DNA of 64,000 nt from Methanomicrobiales archaeon (GCA_022841205.1 JALHCK010000013.1:1-64000), one strand, 5' to 3'. Positions 32,691-41,614 are shown, counted from the first letter of the stretch. Notes: generated by a model from the sequence alone, not told the origin. Made by a program: numbers and translations.

Positions 32691-33295
32691 GGCACCCCGA
32701 CAACCTTGTGCAGCTGGATCTGGAGCCGGACAGGGAGATCACGGGCGACGATGAACCCGGCAACCTGCCGGTAGTCCGATCCAAACACCGGTGAGAAGAA
32801 GACTTCGCACCTGACCGGGTATTGCTCAAGGACCCGGGCCGCAAACTCGCAGTCCTCTGTTCCTGCCACCACGAACCTGAGGCTGTCTTTGGGAGAGAGG
32901 AAGGCGAGGAGCCCGGTGTCGGATTGTTCACCGGAGGATGGGCATTTCACGTCCATGCAGATCGAGGCATAGGGCTGGAACGCGCGAAAATCTATCGTGC
33001 CATTCGTCTCGATCCCGATCTCCACCCCCCTGCTGCTGCACAGCCTCACCAAAGGGAGCAGATGGTCGGCCTGCAGGAGCGGCTCTCCACCGGTAATGCA
33101 GAGATGGTGCAGGGGAACGGCCATGACCTGCTGCATGACCTCGTCGAAGGTCATTTCCACCCCCCCGTCCCGGGCCTGGGGGGTATCGCACCAGGAACAG
33201 GCAAGGTTACACCCGGCAAGCCTCAGGAAAGTGCAGGGAGCCCCCTGTGACTTTCCCTCGCCCTGGACCGACCGGAAGATCTCGGCGACTCTCAT
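32687..33295 (-). CDS. queE: 7-carboxy-7-deazaguanine synthase QueE (radical SAM)
   Basis: The 202-residue enzyme begins MRVAEIFRSVQGEGKSQGAP, with CNLACSWCDT supplying the C-x3-C-x2-C cluster site (about residues 31-38), and HLCITGGEPLLQ (about 65). It rearranges carboxytetrahydropterin to carboxydeazaguanine. An upstream frame exists, but the ATG at 33295 matches the family N terminus and overlaps the queD stop by 4 bases. Middle gene of the queDEC set. Confidence 0.94.
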   Translation of the reverse strand: MRVAEIFRSVQGEGKSQGAPCTFLRLAGCNLACSWCDTPQARDGGVEMTFDEVMQQVMAVPLHHLCITGGEPLLQADHLLPLVRLCSSRGVEIGIETNGTIDFRAFQPYASICMDVKCPSSGEQSDTGLLAFLSPKDSLRFVVAGTEDCEFAARVLEQYPVRCEVFFSPVFGSDYRQVAGFIVARDLPVRLQIQLHKVVGVP

Positions 33296-33696
33296 GACCC
33301 GATCTCGGCAAAACAGGTCTCCGACTCCCAGACCCTGATCCGTTCCACTCTCGCAACGATTCCTGCTGCCCGGCATTCAGCTTCCATTTCATCACGGATG
33401 ATTACAGCGAGGAGCTCGCTTGTCGGGTCACCGGGAGTGGTGATGACCGGCTGGAACTGTTCGATGCAGGCCACCATCGGGTCGTCGCGGTTGAGGATGA
33501 TCTGGTGATCGAATCGCTCGATAATCGACCTGATGGTATTGTAATCGACAAGTATTCCGGTTACGCCGTCCACTTCCCCTGCGATCCAGACCTCAACTTT
33601 CCAGCGGTGACCATGCAGGTGTGCACATTTCCCGCGATAGTGCATGAGCCGGTGGCTGGCATCGAAATGCACCTGTTTATAGATACGGGAATTCAT
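33292..33696 (-). CDS. queD: 6-carboxytetrahydropterin synthase QueD
   Basis: The 134-residue product has HFDASHRLMHYRGKCAHLHG (about residues 9-28), giving the three zinc His residues and the catalytic Cys in G-K-C, then DYNTIRSIIERFDHQIILN and PTSELLAVIIR, and ESETC near the C terminus. It makes carboxytetrahydropterin from dihydroneopterin triphosphate, the first committed step of deazapurine synthesis. ATG at 33696 was chosen on family fit; upstream codons in the same frame do not resemble a protein. Divergent from the rpsL operon across 165 bases. Confidence 0.92.
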   Translation of the reverse strand: MNSRIYKQVHFDASHRLMHYRGKCAHLHGHRWKVEVWIAGEVDGVTGILVDYNTIRSIIERFDHQIILNRDDPMVACIEQFQPVITTPGDPTSELLAVIIRDEMEAECRAAGIVARVERIRVWESETCFAEIGS

Positions 33697-33777
33697 CAGT
33701 ACAGGTACGCCGGATTGATGTATAATATTATTATCAATGCGGGATAACCTAATCAGGCACAAAAAGGGACTCCACAA

Positions 33778-33810
33778 TATATAAAACCGTTCCGCGCGAT
33801 TGTATATATC
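33778..33810 (+). promoter_or_regulatory. promoter region of the rpsL-rpsG-EF-2 operon
   Basis: TATATAAAA at 33778-33786 is a strong archaeal TATA box; a second AT-rich element TGTATATATC lies at 33801-33810. From the first, transcription would start near 33810, leaving a leader of about 50 bases before the ATG at 33862. Confidence 0.7.
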
Positions 33811-33861
33811 ACAGTGGGGCCTATCCACATCGTCGAGACGTAAAAATCATTGAGGGATTTC

Positions 33862-34290
33862 ATGGGACAGGGAAAATTTGCTGCAAGGAAACTCACCCGC
33901 GATGCCAAAAAGTTCCGGTGGAGTAATCCAAAGTATGTACGGAGCCATTCAGGTGTAAACCTGAAGTCCGACCCCCTTGAAGGGGCACCCCAGGCACGTG
34001 GCATCGTGCTGGAAAAGATTGGCGTGGAAGCAAAACAGCCGAATTCGGCCATCAGGAAATGCGTCCGCGTCCAGCTGATCAAGAACGGGCGGCAGGTCTC
34101 AGCATTCGCGGTGGGCGACGGAGCAATTAACTTCATCGATGAGCATGATGAAGTCGAGATCGAAGGAATCGGTGGGAGGCTTGGCCGGTCCATGGGAGAT
34201 ATCCCCGGGGTCCGGTACGTCGTGACCAAGGTGAACAATGTTTCACTCCACGAGATGGTCATCGGCCGCAAGGAGAAACCGCGCAGGTGA
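33862..34290 (+). CDS. rpsL: 30S ribosomal protein S12
   Basis: The 142-residue protein matches archaeal S12 (S23e): MGQGKFAARKLTRDAKKFRW at the start, EAKQPNSAIRKCVRVQL (the decoding-site PNS loop, about residue 59) and KVNNVSLHEMVIGRKEKPRR at the end. The ATG at 33862 is preferred to a TTG at 33850. Its TGA overlaps the rpsG start. In many archaea this gene follows the RNA polymerase genes; here it begins its own operon. Confidence 0.95.
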   Translation: MGQGKFAARKLTRDAKKFRWSNPKYVRSHSGVNLKSDPLEGAPQARGIVLEKIGVEAKQPNSAIRKCVRVQLIKNGRQVSAFAVGDGAINFIDEHDEVEIEGIGGRLGRSMGDIPGVRYVVTKVNNVSLHEMVIGRKEKPRR

Positions 34291-34883
34291 TGAACATGGC
34301 AGAGGCAGAGACCCGGGCAGCGCACCTGCTGCTCTTCAACCGGTGGGACCTCTCCGAGGTCCAGGTAACCGATCCCGGCCTTGTCCGGTATGTCGGACTG
34401 GACCCGGTTATTTTGCCCCACACGACCGGGAAGTTCACCCGGCAGGAGTTCAACAAGGCACACATGCTCATTGTCGAGCGCCTGATCAACCGGCTCATGC
34501 AATCGGAGACCAATTCCGGCAACAAACAGCTGGCCATCCGCATCGTCCGCGATGCCTTCGAGATCGTCCACCAGAAGACCCGGAAGAACCCCGTCCAGGT
34601 TCTCGTCGAGGCGATTTCCAATACCGGCCAGCGCGAGGAGACGGTGAGACTCAAGTACGGCGGGATCAACGTCCCGAAATCTGTCGATACCGCACCCATC
34701 CGGCGGGTCAACACGGCCCTGTTCTTCATCTCGGAGGCCGTGGAAAAGGCCGCGCACAAGAGCAAGAGGCCGGTCGCTGCGTGTCTCGCGGATGAAATTA
34801 TCGCAGCCTCAAAGGGCGATGTGAAGGCGTATTCGGTGAATAAGAAAGAAGAGCGGGAACGCATTGCGAAATCCGCCCGGTGA
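34290..34883 (+). CDS. rpsG: 30S ribosomal protein S7
   Basis: The 197-residue protein has FNRWDLSEVQVTDPGLVRY at its N terminus, KAHMLIVERLINRLMQ, EAISNTGQREETVRL and a C-terminal basic helix NKKEERERIAKSAR, as in archaeal S7 (S5e). Start candidates are GTG 34287, ATG 34290 (overlapping the S12 TGA) and ATG 34299, which has AGGTGA eight bases upstream; the choice among them changes only three to four residues. Confidence 0.94.
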   Translation: MNMAEAETRAAHLLLFNRWDLSEVQVTDPGLVRYVGLDPVILPHTTGKFTRQEFNKAHMLIVERLINRLMQSETNSGNKQLAIRIVRDAFEIVHQKTRKNPVQVLVEAISNTGQREETVRLKYGGINVPKSVDTAPIRRVNTALFFISEAVEKAAHKSKRPVAACLADEIIAASKGDVKAYSVNKKEERERIAKSAR

Positions 34884-34907
34884 AACCTCCTTTTTTTAGG
34901 TGTTGTT

Positions 34908-37100
34908 ATGGCGAGAGGCAGGAAATCGATCGATCGGGTAAAGGAACTGATGGACGAGCCGGTTCACATCCGGAACATCGGCATTGTAGCGCATATAGAC
35001 CATGGAAAGACCACCCTTTCAGACAACCTGCTTGCCGGTGCCGGGATCATCAGCGAGGAGCTGGCCGGAAAGCAGCTTTTCATGGATTCTGATGAAGAGG
35101 AACAGGCGCGGGGTATCACCATCGATGCAAGCAACGTATCGATGATCCACGAGTACAGCGGGCAGGAGTTCCTTATCAACATGATCGATACCCCTGGCCA
35201 TGTTGACTTCGGTGGCGACGTGACCCGCGCCATGCGTGCGGTCGACGGCGCGGTCGTGCTGGTCGATGCCGTTGAAGGCACCATGCCCCAGACCGAGACC
35301 GTGCTCCGCCAGGCCCTGAAGGAAGGAGTCCGCCCGGTCCTTTTCATCAACAAGGTGGACCGGCTGATAAACGAGCTCAAGGTGAACGAGATGGAGATGC
35401 AGATCCGTCTCGGCAAGGTGATCGACAAGGTCAACAAGCTCATCAAAGGCATGAACGAGGACGCCTACAACAAGGGCTGGAAGCTTGATGCGGCCCAGGG
35501 GACGGTTGCGTTTGGGTCTGCCCTATATAACTGGGGGGTTTCAGTCCCATACATGAAGAAGAGTGGGATCTCGTTCAAGGAAGTCTACGACAACTGCCGG
35601 TCGGGCGATATGAAGAGCCTGGCAAAACGGAGCCCGCTCTGCGATGTGGTGCTCGACATGGTGGTCCGCCACCTGCCAAACCCGGTTGACGCGCAGAAAC
35701 GCCGTGTCAAAGTCATCTGGCACGGGAATCCTGAGTCGCCGGAAGGAAAGGCCATGATGAACTGTGATCCGGAGGGGCCGGCCACCATGATGGTAACCGA
35801 TATCTCCTTTGATCCCCACGCCGGGGAAGTGGCCACCGGACGCCTCTTCTCGGGAAGACTCAGGCGCGGGACCGAGCTGTACGTGATGGGAACTGCCAGG
35901 AAAGTCAACCGCCTCCAGCAGGTGGGAATCTTCATGGGGCCGACCAGGGTCGAGGTCGATGAACTGGTCGGAGGAAACATCGCGGCAGTTACCGGGCTTC
36001 GGGACGCCATTGTCGGATCGACCGTGACCACTCTCCAGGATATGACCCCCTTCGAATCGCTCAAGCACTACAGCGAACCGGTCATGACCGTGGCCGTCGA
36101 GGCAAAGAACATGAAGGACCTGCCCAAGCTCGTCGAGGTGCTCCGCCAGGTGGCAAAGGAGGATCCCACGCTGGTGGTCACCATCAACGAGGAGACCGGG
36201 GAGCACCTCATATCGGGGATGGGAGAGCTGCACCTCGAGATCATCACCGGCAGGATCAAGCGCGACAAGGGCGTCGAGATCGTGACTTCACCCCCTATCG
36301 TGGTGTACCGGGAGACCGTCACCCAGAAGGCCGGACCGGTCGAGGGGAAATCACCAAACCGCCACAACCGGTTCTACCTCGAGATCGAGCCTCTTGCCGA
36401 TGAGATCGTCAGCCTCATCAGGTCCGGGGAGGTCTCAATGAACCAGACTGCGCTCGAGCGAAGAGACGTTCTCATCGCCGCCGGGATGGACAAGGAAGAG
36501 GCCAAGAACATCAGGGACATCCACGGCACCAACATCTTCATCGACATGACCAAGGGTATCCAGTACCTGAACGAGACCATGGAGCTGATCCTTGAGGGTA
36601 TCCACGAAGCGCTGGCCGGGGGACCGCTCGCCGACGAACCGGTCCAGAGCCTCAAGATCCGCCTGGTCGATGTCAAGCTCCACGAAGATGCTATCCACCG
36701 GGGCCCGGCCCAGGTCATTCCCGCGGTCCGCGCGGCGCTGAAGGGTGGCATGCTGCTTGCAGGCGATTCCCTCCTTGAGCCGATACAGAAGATCCAGATC
36801 ACCGTGCCCGCCGATCAGATGGGCGCCGCGACGTCCCAGATCCAGGGCCGGCGCGGGCAGGTCTTTGACATGCAAAGCGAGGGCGACACCATGACCGTGG
36901 TAGGCAAGGCACCGGTTGCAGAGCTCTTCGGGTTTGCCGGGGACATCCGTTCTGCAACCGAGGGCCGCGCCATGTGGAGCACCGAGTTTGCCGGGTTTGA
37001 GATCGTACCGTCAGGCATGGTCAGGGACGTCGTGACGGCGATTCGGAAGCGGAAGGGCCTGAAGGAACAGATGCCGACCCCTTCGGACTACCTTGCATAA
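34908..37100 (+). CDS. fusA: translation elongation factor 2 (aEF-2)
   Basis: The 730-residue translocase GTPase has VAHIDHGKTTLSDNLLAGAG (P loop, about residue 27), IDTPGHVDF (G3) and INKVDRL (G4). In domain IV, HEDAIHRGPAQVIPAVR carries His-597, the expected diphthamide site. Length and domain order are standard. Third gene of the S12-S7-EF-2 operon; EF-1-alpha and S10, which follow EF-2 in many archaea, are not next to it here. A run of seven T about 10 bases after the stop should end the transcript. Confidence 0.96.
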   Translation: MARGRKSIDRVKELMDEPVHIRNIGIVAHIDHGKTTLSDNLLAGAGIISEELAGKQLFMDSDEEEQARGITIDASNVSMIHEYSGQEFLINMIDTPGHVDFGGDVTRAMRAVDGAVVLVDAVEGTMPQTETVLRQALKEGVRPVLFINKVDRLINELKVNEMEMQIRLGKVIDKVNKLIKGMNEDAYNKGWKLDAAQGTVAFGSALYNWGVSVPYMKKSGISFKEVYDNCRSGDMKSLAKRSPLCDVVLDMVVRHLPNPVDAQKRRVKVIWHGNPESPEGKAMMNCDPEGPATMMVTDISFDPHAGEVATGRLFSGRLRRGTELYVMGTARKVNRLQQVGIFMGPTRVEVDELVGGNIAAVTGLRDAIVGSTVTTLQDMTPFESLKHYSEPVMTVAVEAKNMKDLPKLVEVLRQVAKEDPTLVVTINEETGEHLISGMGELHLEIITGRIKRDKGVEIVTSPPIVVYRETVTQKAGPVEGKSPNRHNRFYLEIEPLADEIVSLIRSGEVSMNQTALERRDVLIAAGMDKEEAKNIRDIHGTNIFIDMTKGIQYLNETMELILEGIHEALAGGPLADEPVQSLKIRLVDVKLHEDAIHRGPAQVIPAVRAALKGGMLLAGDSLLEPIQKIQITVPADQMGAATSQIQGRRGQVFDMQSEGDTMTVVGKAPVAELFGFAGDIRSATEGRAMWSTEFAGFEIVPSGMVRDVVTAIRKRKGLKEQMPTPSDYLA

Positions 37101-37109
37101 TCCCCGCCA

Positions 37110-37116
37110 TTTTTTT
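37110..37116 (+). terminator. T-tract terminator after EF-2
   Basis: Seven consecutive T residues begin 10 bases after the EF-2 stop, sufficient for archaeal intrinsic termination. The remaining stretch to the convergent peptidylprolyl isomerase stop (37117-37385) shows no gene. Confidence 0.6.
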
Positions 37117-37385
37117 GCAGGCGCCACCCGGAAAAACCGGATCCCGCATCGCCCCCGTCTCTCTTTTTCTCCCGTTTTTCCCAGAGCACCTCATAGGGGA
37201 AGTTGGATCACGGTCCGGACGGCTGACCTGGAAAAATGCGGAAGAGATCTCATGTCTTTTATGAAGAATGAAGGGTTAAGGATGCAAATGCGCAGGCATC
37301 CTGGCACGAAAGCCACATCCGTAGTTTTTCATCGGAAGATATGTGGCCAGAAGATATCATCGGCGTTTCATTGGGAAAAAAAGGG

Positions 37386-37862
37386 CTACACCATCGAGGC
37401 CCTGATAATTTTTACCGGTGTAATTGGCCTGTCATCTCTCCCCTTTTTGACCTTCCCGATCTTATCGACGACATCCATTCCCCCCACCACCCTGCCAAAG
37501 ACGGGATGGTTGCGGTCAAGGTAGTTGTTATCCACCAGGTTGATAAAGAACTGGCTTCCCCCGGTATTCGGGCCTGCATTGGCCATTGAGATGGTGCCCC
37601 GGGAATTGCGGTTTGCCGGGGTAAATTCGTCCTTTATCGCGTAGCCGGGTCCACCTGTCCCGGTTCCGGTCGGGTCGCCTCCCTGTATCATGAATCCATC
37701 GATAACCCTGTGGAAGATGACACCGTCGTAAAATCCCTTCTTCACCAGAGATTCGAAATTGCCGGAGGTGACCGGCATATCCGCGTAGAGCTCGATCTCG
37801 ATTGTGCCCATGGTGGTCTCCAGCGCTACCCGGTTTCCGGCAGGATGGTTTGCTCCAGACAT
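37386..37862 (-). CDS. cyclophilin-type peptidylprolyl cis-trans isomerase
   Basis: The 158-residue protein has the cyclophilin core: VALETTMGTIEIELYADMP, GVIFHRVIDGFMIQGGDPTG (catalytic Arg, about residue 47) and NTGGSQFFINLVDN, then HPVFGRVVGGMDVVDKI. It is cytoplasmic (no signal peptide from the ATG at 37862) and speeds proline isomerisation during folding. A longer upstream frame is rejected because its residues are unlike the family. It ends in an intergenic gap facing EF-2. Confidence 0.92.
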   Translation of the reverse strand: MSGANHPAGNRVALETTMGTIEIELYADMPVTSGNFESLVKKGFYDGVIFHRVIDGFMIQGGDPTGTGTGGPGYAIKDEFTPANRNSRGTISMANAGPNTGGSQFFINLVDNNYLDRNHPVFGRVVGGMDVVDKIGKVKKGRDDRPITPVKIIRASMV

Positions 37863-37979
37863 ACCATCCGGTATACTTGCGGGAGAATAAAACCGATGAA
37901 TTGCCCGCTGGAAGGGGTATCCCGGTACATCGCGGGTGGAAAACGGAACCATTAAAAAGCCCGGGGCAAAAATTCGGCA

Positions 37980-38468
37980 ATGGATCCCACGCGATTAAAG
38001 ATCGTGGTCTTCGGTTCGTTTCATGCCGGGAAATCCACGTTCATCCAGGCCATCGATCCCGGCAGCCGCCACGTGGACGCGAACTGCTCTGACGGACCCA
38101 CCACGGTTGCCCTCGATTTCGGGAAAGTCGAGATAGATGGCAGGATGGTATACCTTTACGGCACGCCCGGGCAGGAACGCTTCGAGTTCGTCCGGGAGAT
38201 CATCTCCAGCGGAATGGATGCGGCAGTGCTGATGGTTGACTGTACCTCAGGCCCCGATGCACTCACGAAACAATTCTACCAGAACCTGAAAGAAACGGGA
38301 GTGCCGCTCTCGGTAATGCTCAACAAGTGCGACCTTGCGGATGCCTGTCCGGCCAGGGTGCGGCAGGAGCTTGATGGTGCGGCAACCTACGAAATATCAG
38401 CCAGGAACCCCCGGAGTTCGCGGGAGGCGCTGGAGCAGTTCGTGGGAACGATAGGCAGAAGACGGTGA
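37980..38468 (+). CDS. small GTP-binding protein (Ras/Arf-like)
   Basis: The 162-residue protein has FGSFHAGKSTFIQ (P loop, about residue 11), YGTPGQERFEF (G3, with Pro in place of Ala, about 60) and LNKCDLAD (G4, about 113), plus a SAR-type G5 (EISAR). This compact domain resembles archaeal and bacterial MglA/Arf-like GTPases that act as switches. No partner GAP or Roadblock protein gene is next to it. It is divergent from the cyclophilin gene and 34 bases ahead of the convergent flavodoxin gene's stop. Confidence 0.85.
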   Translation: MDPTRLKIVVFGSFHAGKSTFIQAIDPGSRHVDANCSDGPTTVALDFGKVEIDGRMVYLYGTPGQERFEFVREIISSGMDAAVLMVDCTSGPDALTKQFYQNLKETGVPLSVMLNKCDLADACPARVRQELDGAATYEISARNPRSSREALEQFVGTIGRRR

Positions 38469-38501
38469 CCGGGGCGCGCTCCCCTGCCCACCGGCCGCCG
38501 G

Positions 38502-39005
38502 TCAGCGGAATAGCAGGGAAGGCAGGGTTCCCGCCCACTTTTTTACTTCACCGGGATCGCGGAAATCTCCCGGGACCGTCCCGGCAAGCGCGATAACCGC
38601 CCGGTCTGCAGCCGTCATATGGTCCGGGTCAAGCCTCCCTGCGAAATAGCCGGCCGACACGGGAGAAAGGTAGGGCCTCACCGAGGAGGCAAGGGCTCCA
38701 TCAGCTGCATCGAGGTTGCCGGCTGTCTGCTCCCGGAGCGTGAAGCCTGCGGAAAAGACGGCGACCGGGCGCGATCGGAGGGAATCCCTGAACCGGCTCA
38801 CGAACTCCCGCGCATCAGCAAGCCACTTCCCCATGTAAAGAGGGCTCCCGATGATCACGGCATCATACCCTGCAGGGTCGCCTGCATCCGAAGCAGGAGA
38901 AAGGGTTACCTCGTACCCTGCATCACGGAGCTCATCGGCGATGATTGTGGCAATGCCCCGTGTTGAACCGTACCGGGTGGCATAACAGACAAGGATTCGT
39001 TTCAT
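38502..39005 (-). CDS. flavodoxin domain protein
   Basis: The 167-residue protein starts MKRILVCYATRYGSTRGIAT, the FMN-phosphate loop T-x-x-G-S-T, then YDAVIIGSPLYMGKWLADA (about residue 49), the second FMN-binding loop, and GDFRDPGEVKKWA at the end. It resembles menaquinone-dependent protoporphyrinogen-oxidase-like (HemG-type) flavodoxins. It probably transfers electrons with FMN; partner unknown. Divergent from the DUF2124 gene. Confidence 0.85.
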   Translation of the reverse strand: MKRILVCYATRYGSTRGIATIIADELRDAGYEVTLSPASDAGDPAGYDAVIIGSPLYMGKWLADAREFVSRFRDSLRSRPVAVFSAGFTLREQTAGNLDAADGALASSVRPYLSPVSAGYFAGRLDPDHMTAADRAVIALAGTVPGDFRDPGEVKKWAGTLPSLLFR

Positions 39006-39126
39006 GGAAAAGCTCCAGTCTAGCATTGTAAACGCTGGTATCTTAATATTTGAGAACCCCCCTATTTTCATTCCCTGGATTCCGGCCGGCTGCCGGAACG
39101 CGGGATGGTTGTTACCGGTGTCTGTT

Positions 39127-39609
39127 ATGAAACAAAAAGAGGTATTCCAGAGTGTTCCCGGCATCCTCCGGCCATTCAAAGATTTCCTGGAGAAGAAGGG
39201 GCTGAAAGCCGGAGACCAGGTCGTTTACTACGGCTGCCCGGGTACCTGCACCCCGTTTGTCGAGCTTCTCGGATTTGCCGTGCGTGGCATGAACCTCGAA
39301 CAGGTATTCGTGCCCTACGTGGACGAATCAAAAGCGCAGAAACTGAAACAGGTCCCCGATATCGGGATGCAGGCCGCGGGTGCGGTGAAGGTATCATCTC
39401 CGAAAGCGGTCGTGGTCATGGGCGGTCTCGCCATGCCGAATGTCCCGGTGACGCTTGAGCAGGTAAAGGCGGCGGTTGAAAAATACCCTGATGCGACCTT
39501 CATCGGCATCTGTTTCATGAAGATGTTTGAGAAGGGAGGATGGCTGAAGGCCATGGACTTTGACCTCCTGATCGATGCCACGATCGACCCTGTCGAAGTC
39601 TGGAAGTGA
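39127..39609 (+). CDS. DUF2124 family protein
   Basis: The 160-residue protein begins MKQKEVFQSVPGILRPFKDF. A conserved-looking YYGCPGTCTPFVELLGFAV (about residue 33) holds two Cys residues that could bind metal or form a disulfide, and AVVVMGGLAMPN (about 95) and IGICFMKMFEKGGW (about 124) suggest a Rossmann-like fold. DUF2124 is, to my knowledge, a methanogen family of unknown function. ATG at 39127 was chosen over a longer frame. Eight T at 39628-39635 probably end the transcript. Confidence 0.75.
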   Translation: MKQKEVFQSVPGILRPFKDFLEKKGLKAGDQVVYYGCPGTCTPFVELLGFAVRGMNLEQVFVPYVDESKAQKLKQVPDIGMQAAGAVKVSSPKAVVVMGGLAMPNVPVTLEQVKAAVEKYPDATFIGICFMKMFEKGGWLKAMDFDLLIDATIDPVEVWK

Positions 39610-39627
39610 GCAAAAACACCAGTTACA

Positions 39628-39635
39628 TTTTTTTT
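39628..39635 (+). terminator. T-tract terminator after DUF2124
   Basis: Eight consecutive T residues start 18 bases after the DUF2124 stop codon. Confidence 0.6.
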
Positions 39636-39820
39636 CCGGGCAGGGCAGTCCGCCATTGCTTTCACCCTGCTGATTTGCTCCATGCGTGCGCCACAACAGT
39701 CCACGTTTGCATATATTGATTCTGAAAATGACAGGAGGCAGTGTACGCCCTGTCTCCGGCAAACCTTTTTTGGGCATATCAAAACCGGTGTGGTATCCGG
39801 AATGCAGTCTCTGCCGGGAT

Positions 39821-39828
39821 AAAAAAAA
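39821..39828 (-). terminator. T-tract terminator of the frh operon
   Basis: Eight A on the plus strand are eight T on the minus strand, 16 bases after the frhB stop, an appropriate place for the end of the frhADGB transcript. The rest of 39636-39820 shows no gene. Confidence 0.6.
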
Positions 39829-39843
39829 GATGGCCGGGAATTT

Positions 39844-40719
39844 TCAGGGTTTGATGTATGGGTTGCGCAGCGCCTTGTTCACGCCGAACTTGGCCCGCTC
39901 TTCCACGGTCTTCTGGTTCTTGGTGATCTTCTCGTTGGCAAGCTTTGAGACCATCTCGAGCCCGGGTTTTACCTGCTCGATTGGCTTTGTCTCGAAGCAG
40001 CCGGCACCGATGGCCTTTGACCAGATGTCATCGCCCTTCCTGGTCCGGACGAACACCGTGCTCCAGCCGTCCGGGCTTCCGACCGACCCGGTGGAGACAT
40101 CAGCCAGGTTTGACACGTAATCGAGGCAGACATGGCACCCCGGCTGCTCGTACTTGTGGGTGACCTTGAGCGGCAGCTGGACGACCTGTCCCCGGGCCCC
40201 GTAGACCCAGAACTTGCCCTTGCCGATATCCATCTTCTTGACCGACTCGAGCTTCATGCCGGCATGGTCCTCGACGAGCTGCTTGATGCTCTGGTACGGG
40301 AAGTTCTCCATGCAGAAGATCCCGATCGCCAGTGCAATCTTGTCATCGACATCGCGGAGACCGACGGGATACAGCTGTCCTTTCCGAACGGCCTGCATCT
40401 GGCATGGAGTCCCGACGATACCGACCTTATCGAGGCCGTAGCTGCGGGTTGCCTCCTTGATCCACGAGACCTGGGGGCTGATGTTGTACCGCGTCCCAGG
40501 CGTAGTCATGAGTTCTTCGACCGTGGTCGCAATGAACGGGCGCGGCCTCCAGGGCTCGTCGCCTTGTCCGGCAACGATTGCTCCATCGATAATGCCCTCT
40601 TCGAGGGCAAACTTGAAGAGCTGGGTGACGATTCCGCCATCCTGGGCTTTTTTCAGGATATCCTTGTCCGTGGAGCGTGCAGATACGCAGAGTTTGTACT
40701 TTCCGAGTTCAGTTCCCAT
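39844..40719 (-). CDS. frhB: coenzyme F420-reducing hydrogenase subunit beta
   Basis: The 291-residue subunit binds F420, FAD and a 4Fe-4S cluster and passes hydride to F420. It begins MGTELGKYKLCVSARSTD; GGIVTQLFKFALEEGIIDGA, GTPCQMQAVRKGQ (about residue 122) and PGCHVCLDYVSNLADVSTG (about 200; cluster Cys) are conserved. The ATG at 40719 matches the family N terminus; longer upstream codons run into frhG. Last gene of frhADGB, 10 bases after frhG. Confidence 0.95.
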   Translation of the reverse strand: MGTELGKYKLCVSARSTDKDILKKAQDGGIVTQLFKFALEEGIIDGAIVAGQGDEPWRPRPFIATTVEELMTTPGTRYNISPQVSWIKEATRSYGLDKVGIVGTPCQMQAVRKGQLYPVGLRDVDDKIALAIGIFCMENFPYQSIKQLVEDHAGMKLESVKKMDIGKGKFWVYGARGQVVQLPLKVTHKYEQPGCHVCLDYVSNLADVSTGSVGSPDGWSTVFVRTRKGDDIWSKAIGAGCFETKPIEQVKPGLEMVSKLANEKITKNQKTVEERAKFGVNKALRNPYIKP

Positions 40720-40729
40720 GTCTGTCACC

Positions 40730-41614
40730 TCACTTGAGCGCTCCGGCAATGAGATCCGAGATGGCTTCAAATTCGGTGACTACATCGAAGTTGAAGAAGC
40801 TCCTCGGGCATTGCGCGTAACAGGCGCCGCACTTTATGCACATCTCACGGTTCACGTTCGGTTTGCCGTACTCGTGGGTGATGGCACGAACCGGGCATGC
40901 TGCAGCGCAGCTTCCGCACCCGATGCAGAGTCCCTGGTTGACCACGTCGTACATCAGGTCGCAACCGCATGCTTCGGTACCGCGTTCGGCAAGCTGCATC
41001 AGCGGTGCCAGGTACTTCTTTGCCAGCTCCTGCTGATCTTTGGTCCCCTTCAGGAGCAGGTAGGCCATCACGCAGACGTTACGGATCAACTGCGGACAGG
41101 GGGCGCATCCGGGGATGTATACATCGACCTTTATGAGGTCGCCGACCGGCAGGTACGATTCGTGCTGCGGCTGGTTTGGCTGACCCCCGCGACCGAAACG
41201 TGTTATGTTGCCATAGCATGCGCACCCTCCTACGGCCACCACAACGGCAGCCTTTTCCCTGGTCTCCTTGATCTCCTGTACTGAAATCTTGTCCTGAATA
41301 CAGACCGATCCCTCGACAAGCGCCACGTCCATCTTGGGTATGTGCCTGACGTCTGCGAGGGTCAGGCCATAGACGAGATCGGCGTATTTGTCAAGAATGG
41401 TGAGTAATCCCTCGGCGTTGTCTGCCAGGGATACAAGACAGCCCGTACACCCGCTCATGTGCACGTGGCCAACTGTGATCTTTTCTGCCACAGGCTTTTC
41501 CTCCTTTTTTGTAATTTCCGCCTTTAATTCAACATCAGCTCTCGCCGGCGCAGCTTCCTTTGCCGGTTCTGGGCTGGTACTCTTCTTTCCGAAGATTCGT
41601 GATAGTAGTCCCAT
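40730..41614 (-). CDS. frhG: coenzyme F420-reducing hydrogenase subunit gamma
   Basis: The 294-residue small subunit carries three iron-sulfur clusters. HMSGCTGC (about residue 55) starts the hydrogenase small-subunit fold, VGGCACYGN and PGCAPCP continue it, and two ferredoxin motifs, CIGCGSCAAACPV and CIKCGACYAQCPR, sit at the C terminus. Upstream of HVHMSGC lies a 45-residue Lys/Glu/Ala/Pro-rich extension beginning MGLLSRIFGKK. With this start the gene overlaps frhD by 80 bases in another frame; a later start would lose the extension but no other start codon is convincing. Confidence 0.94.
   Translation of the reverse strand: MGLLSRIFGKKSTSPEPAKEAAPARADVELKAEITKKEEKPVAEKITVGHVHMSGCTGCLVSLADNAEGLLTILDKYADLVYGLTLADVRHIPKMDVALVEGSVCIQDKISVQEIKETREKAAVVVAVGGCACYGNITRFGRGGQPNQPQHESYLPVGDLIKVDVYIPGCAPCPQLIRNVCVMAYLLLKGTKDQQELAKKYLAPLMQLAERGTEACGCDLMYDVVNQGLCIGCGSCAAACPVRAITHEYGKPNVNREMCIKCGACYAQCPRSFFNFDVVTEFEAISDLIAGALK

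Noticed and set aside
33753..34757. Long minus-strand frame opposite rpsL and rpsG
   Set aside because: Both plus-strand ribosomal proteins are certain; the frame is a codon-bias shadow.
37093..37524. Plus-strand frame of 143 codons after EF-2
   Set aside because: It runs antisense into the cyclophilin gene, which has a clear family identity; no motif supports it.
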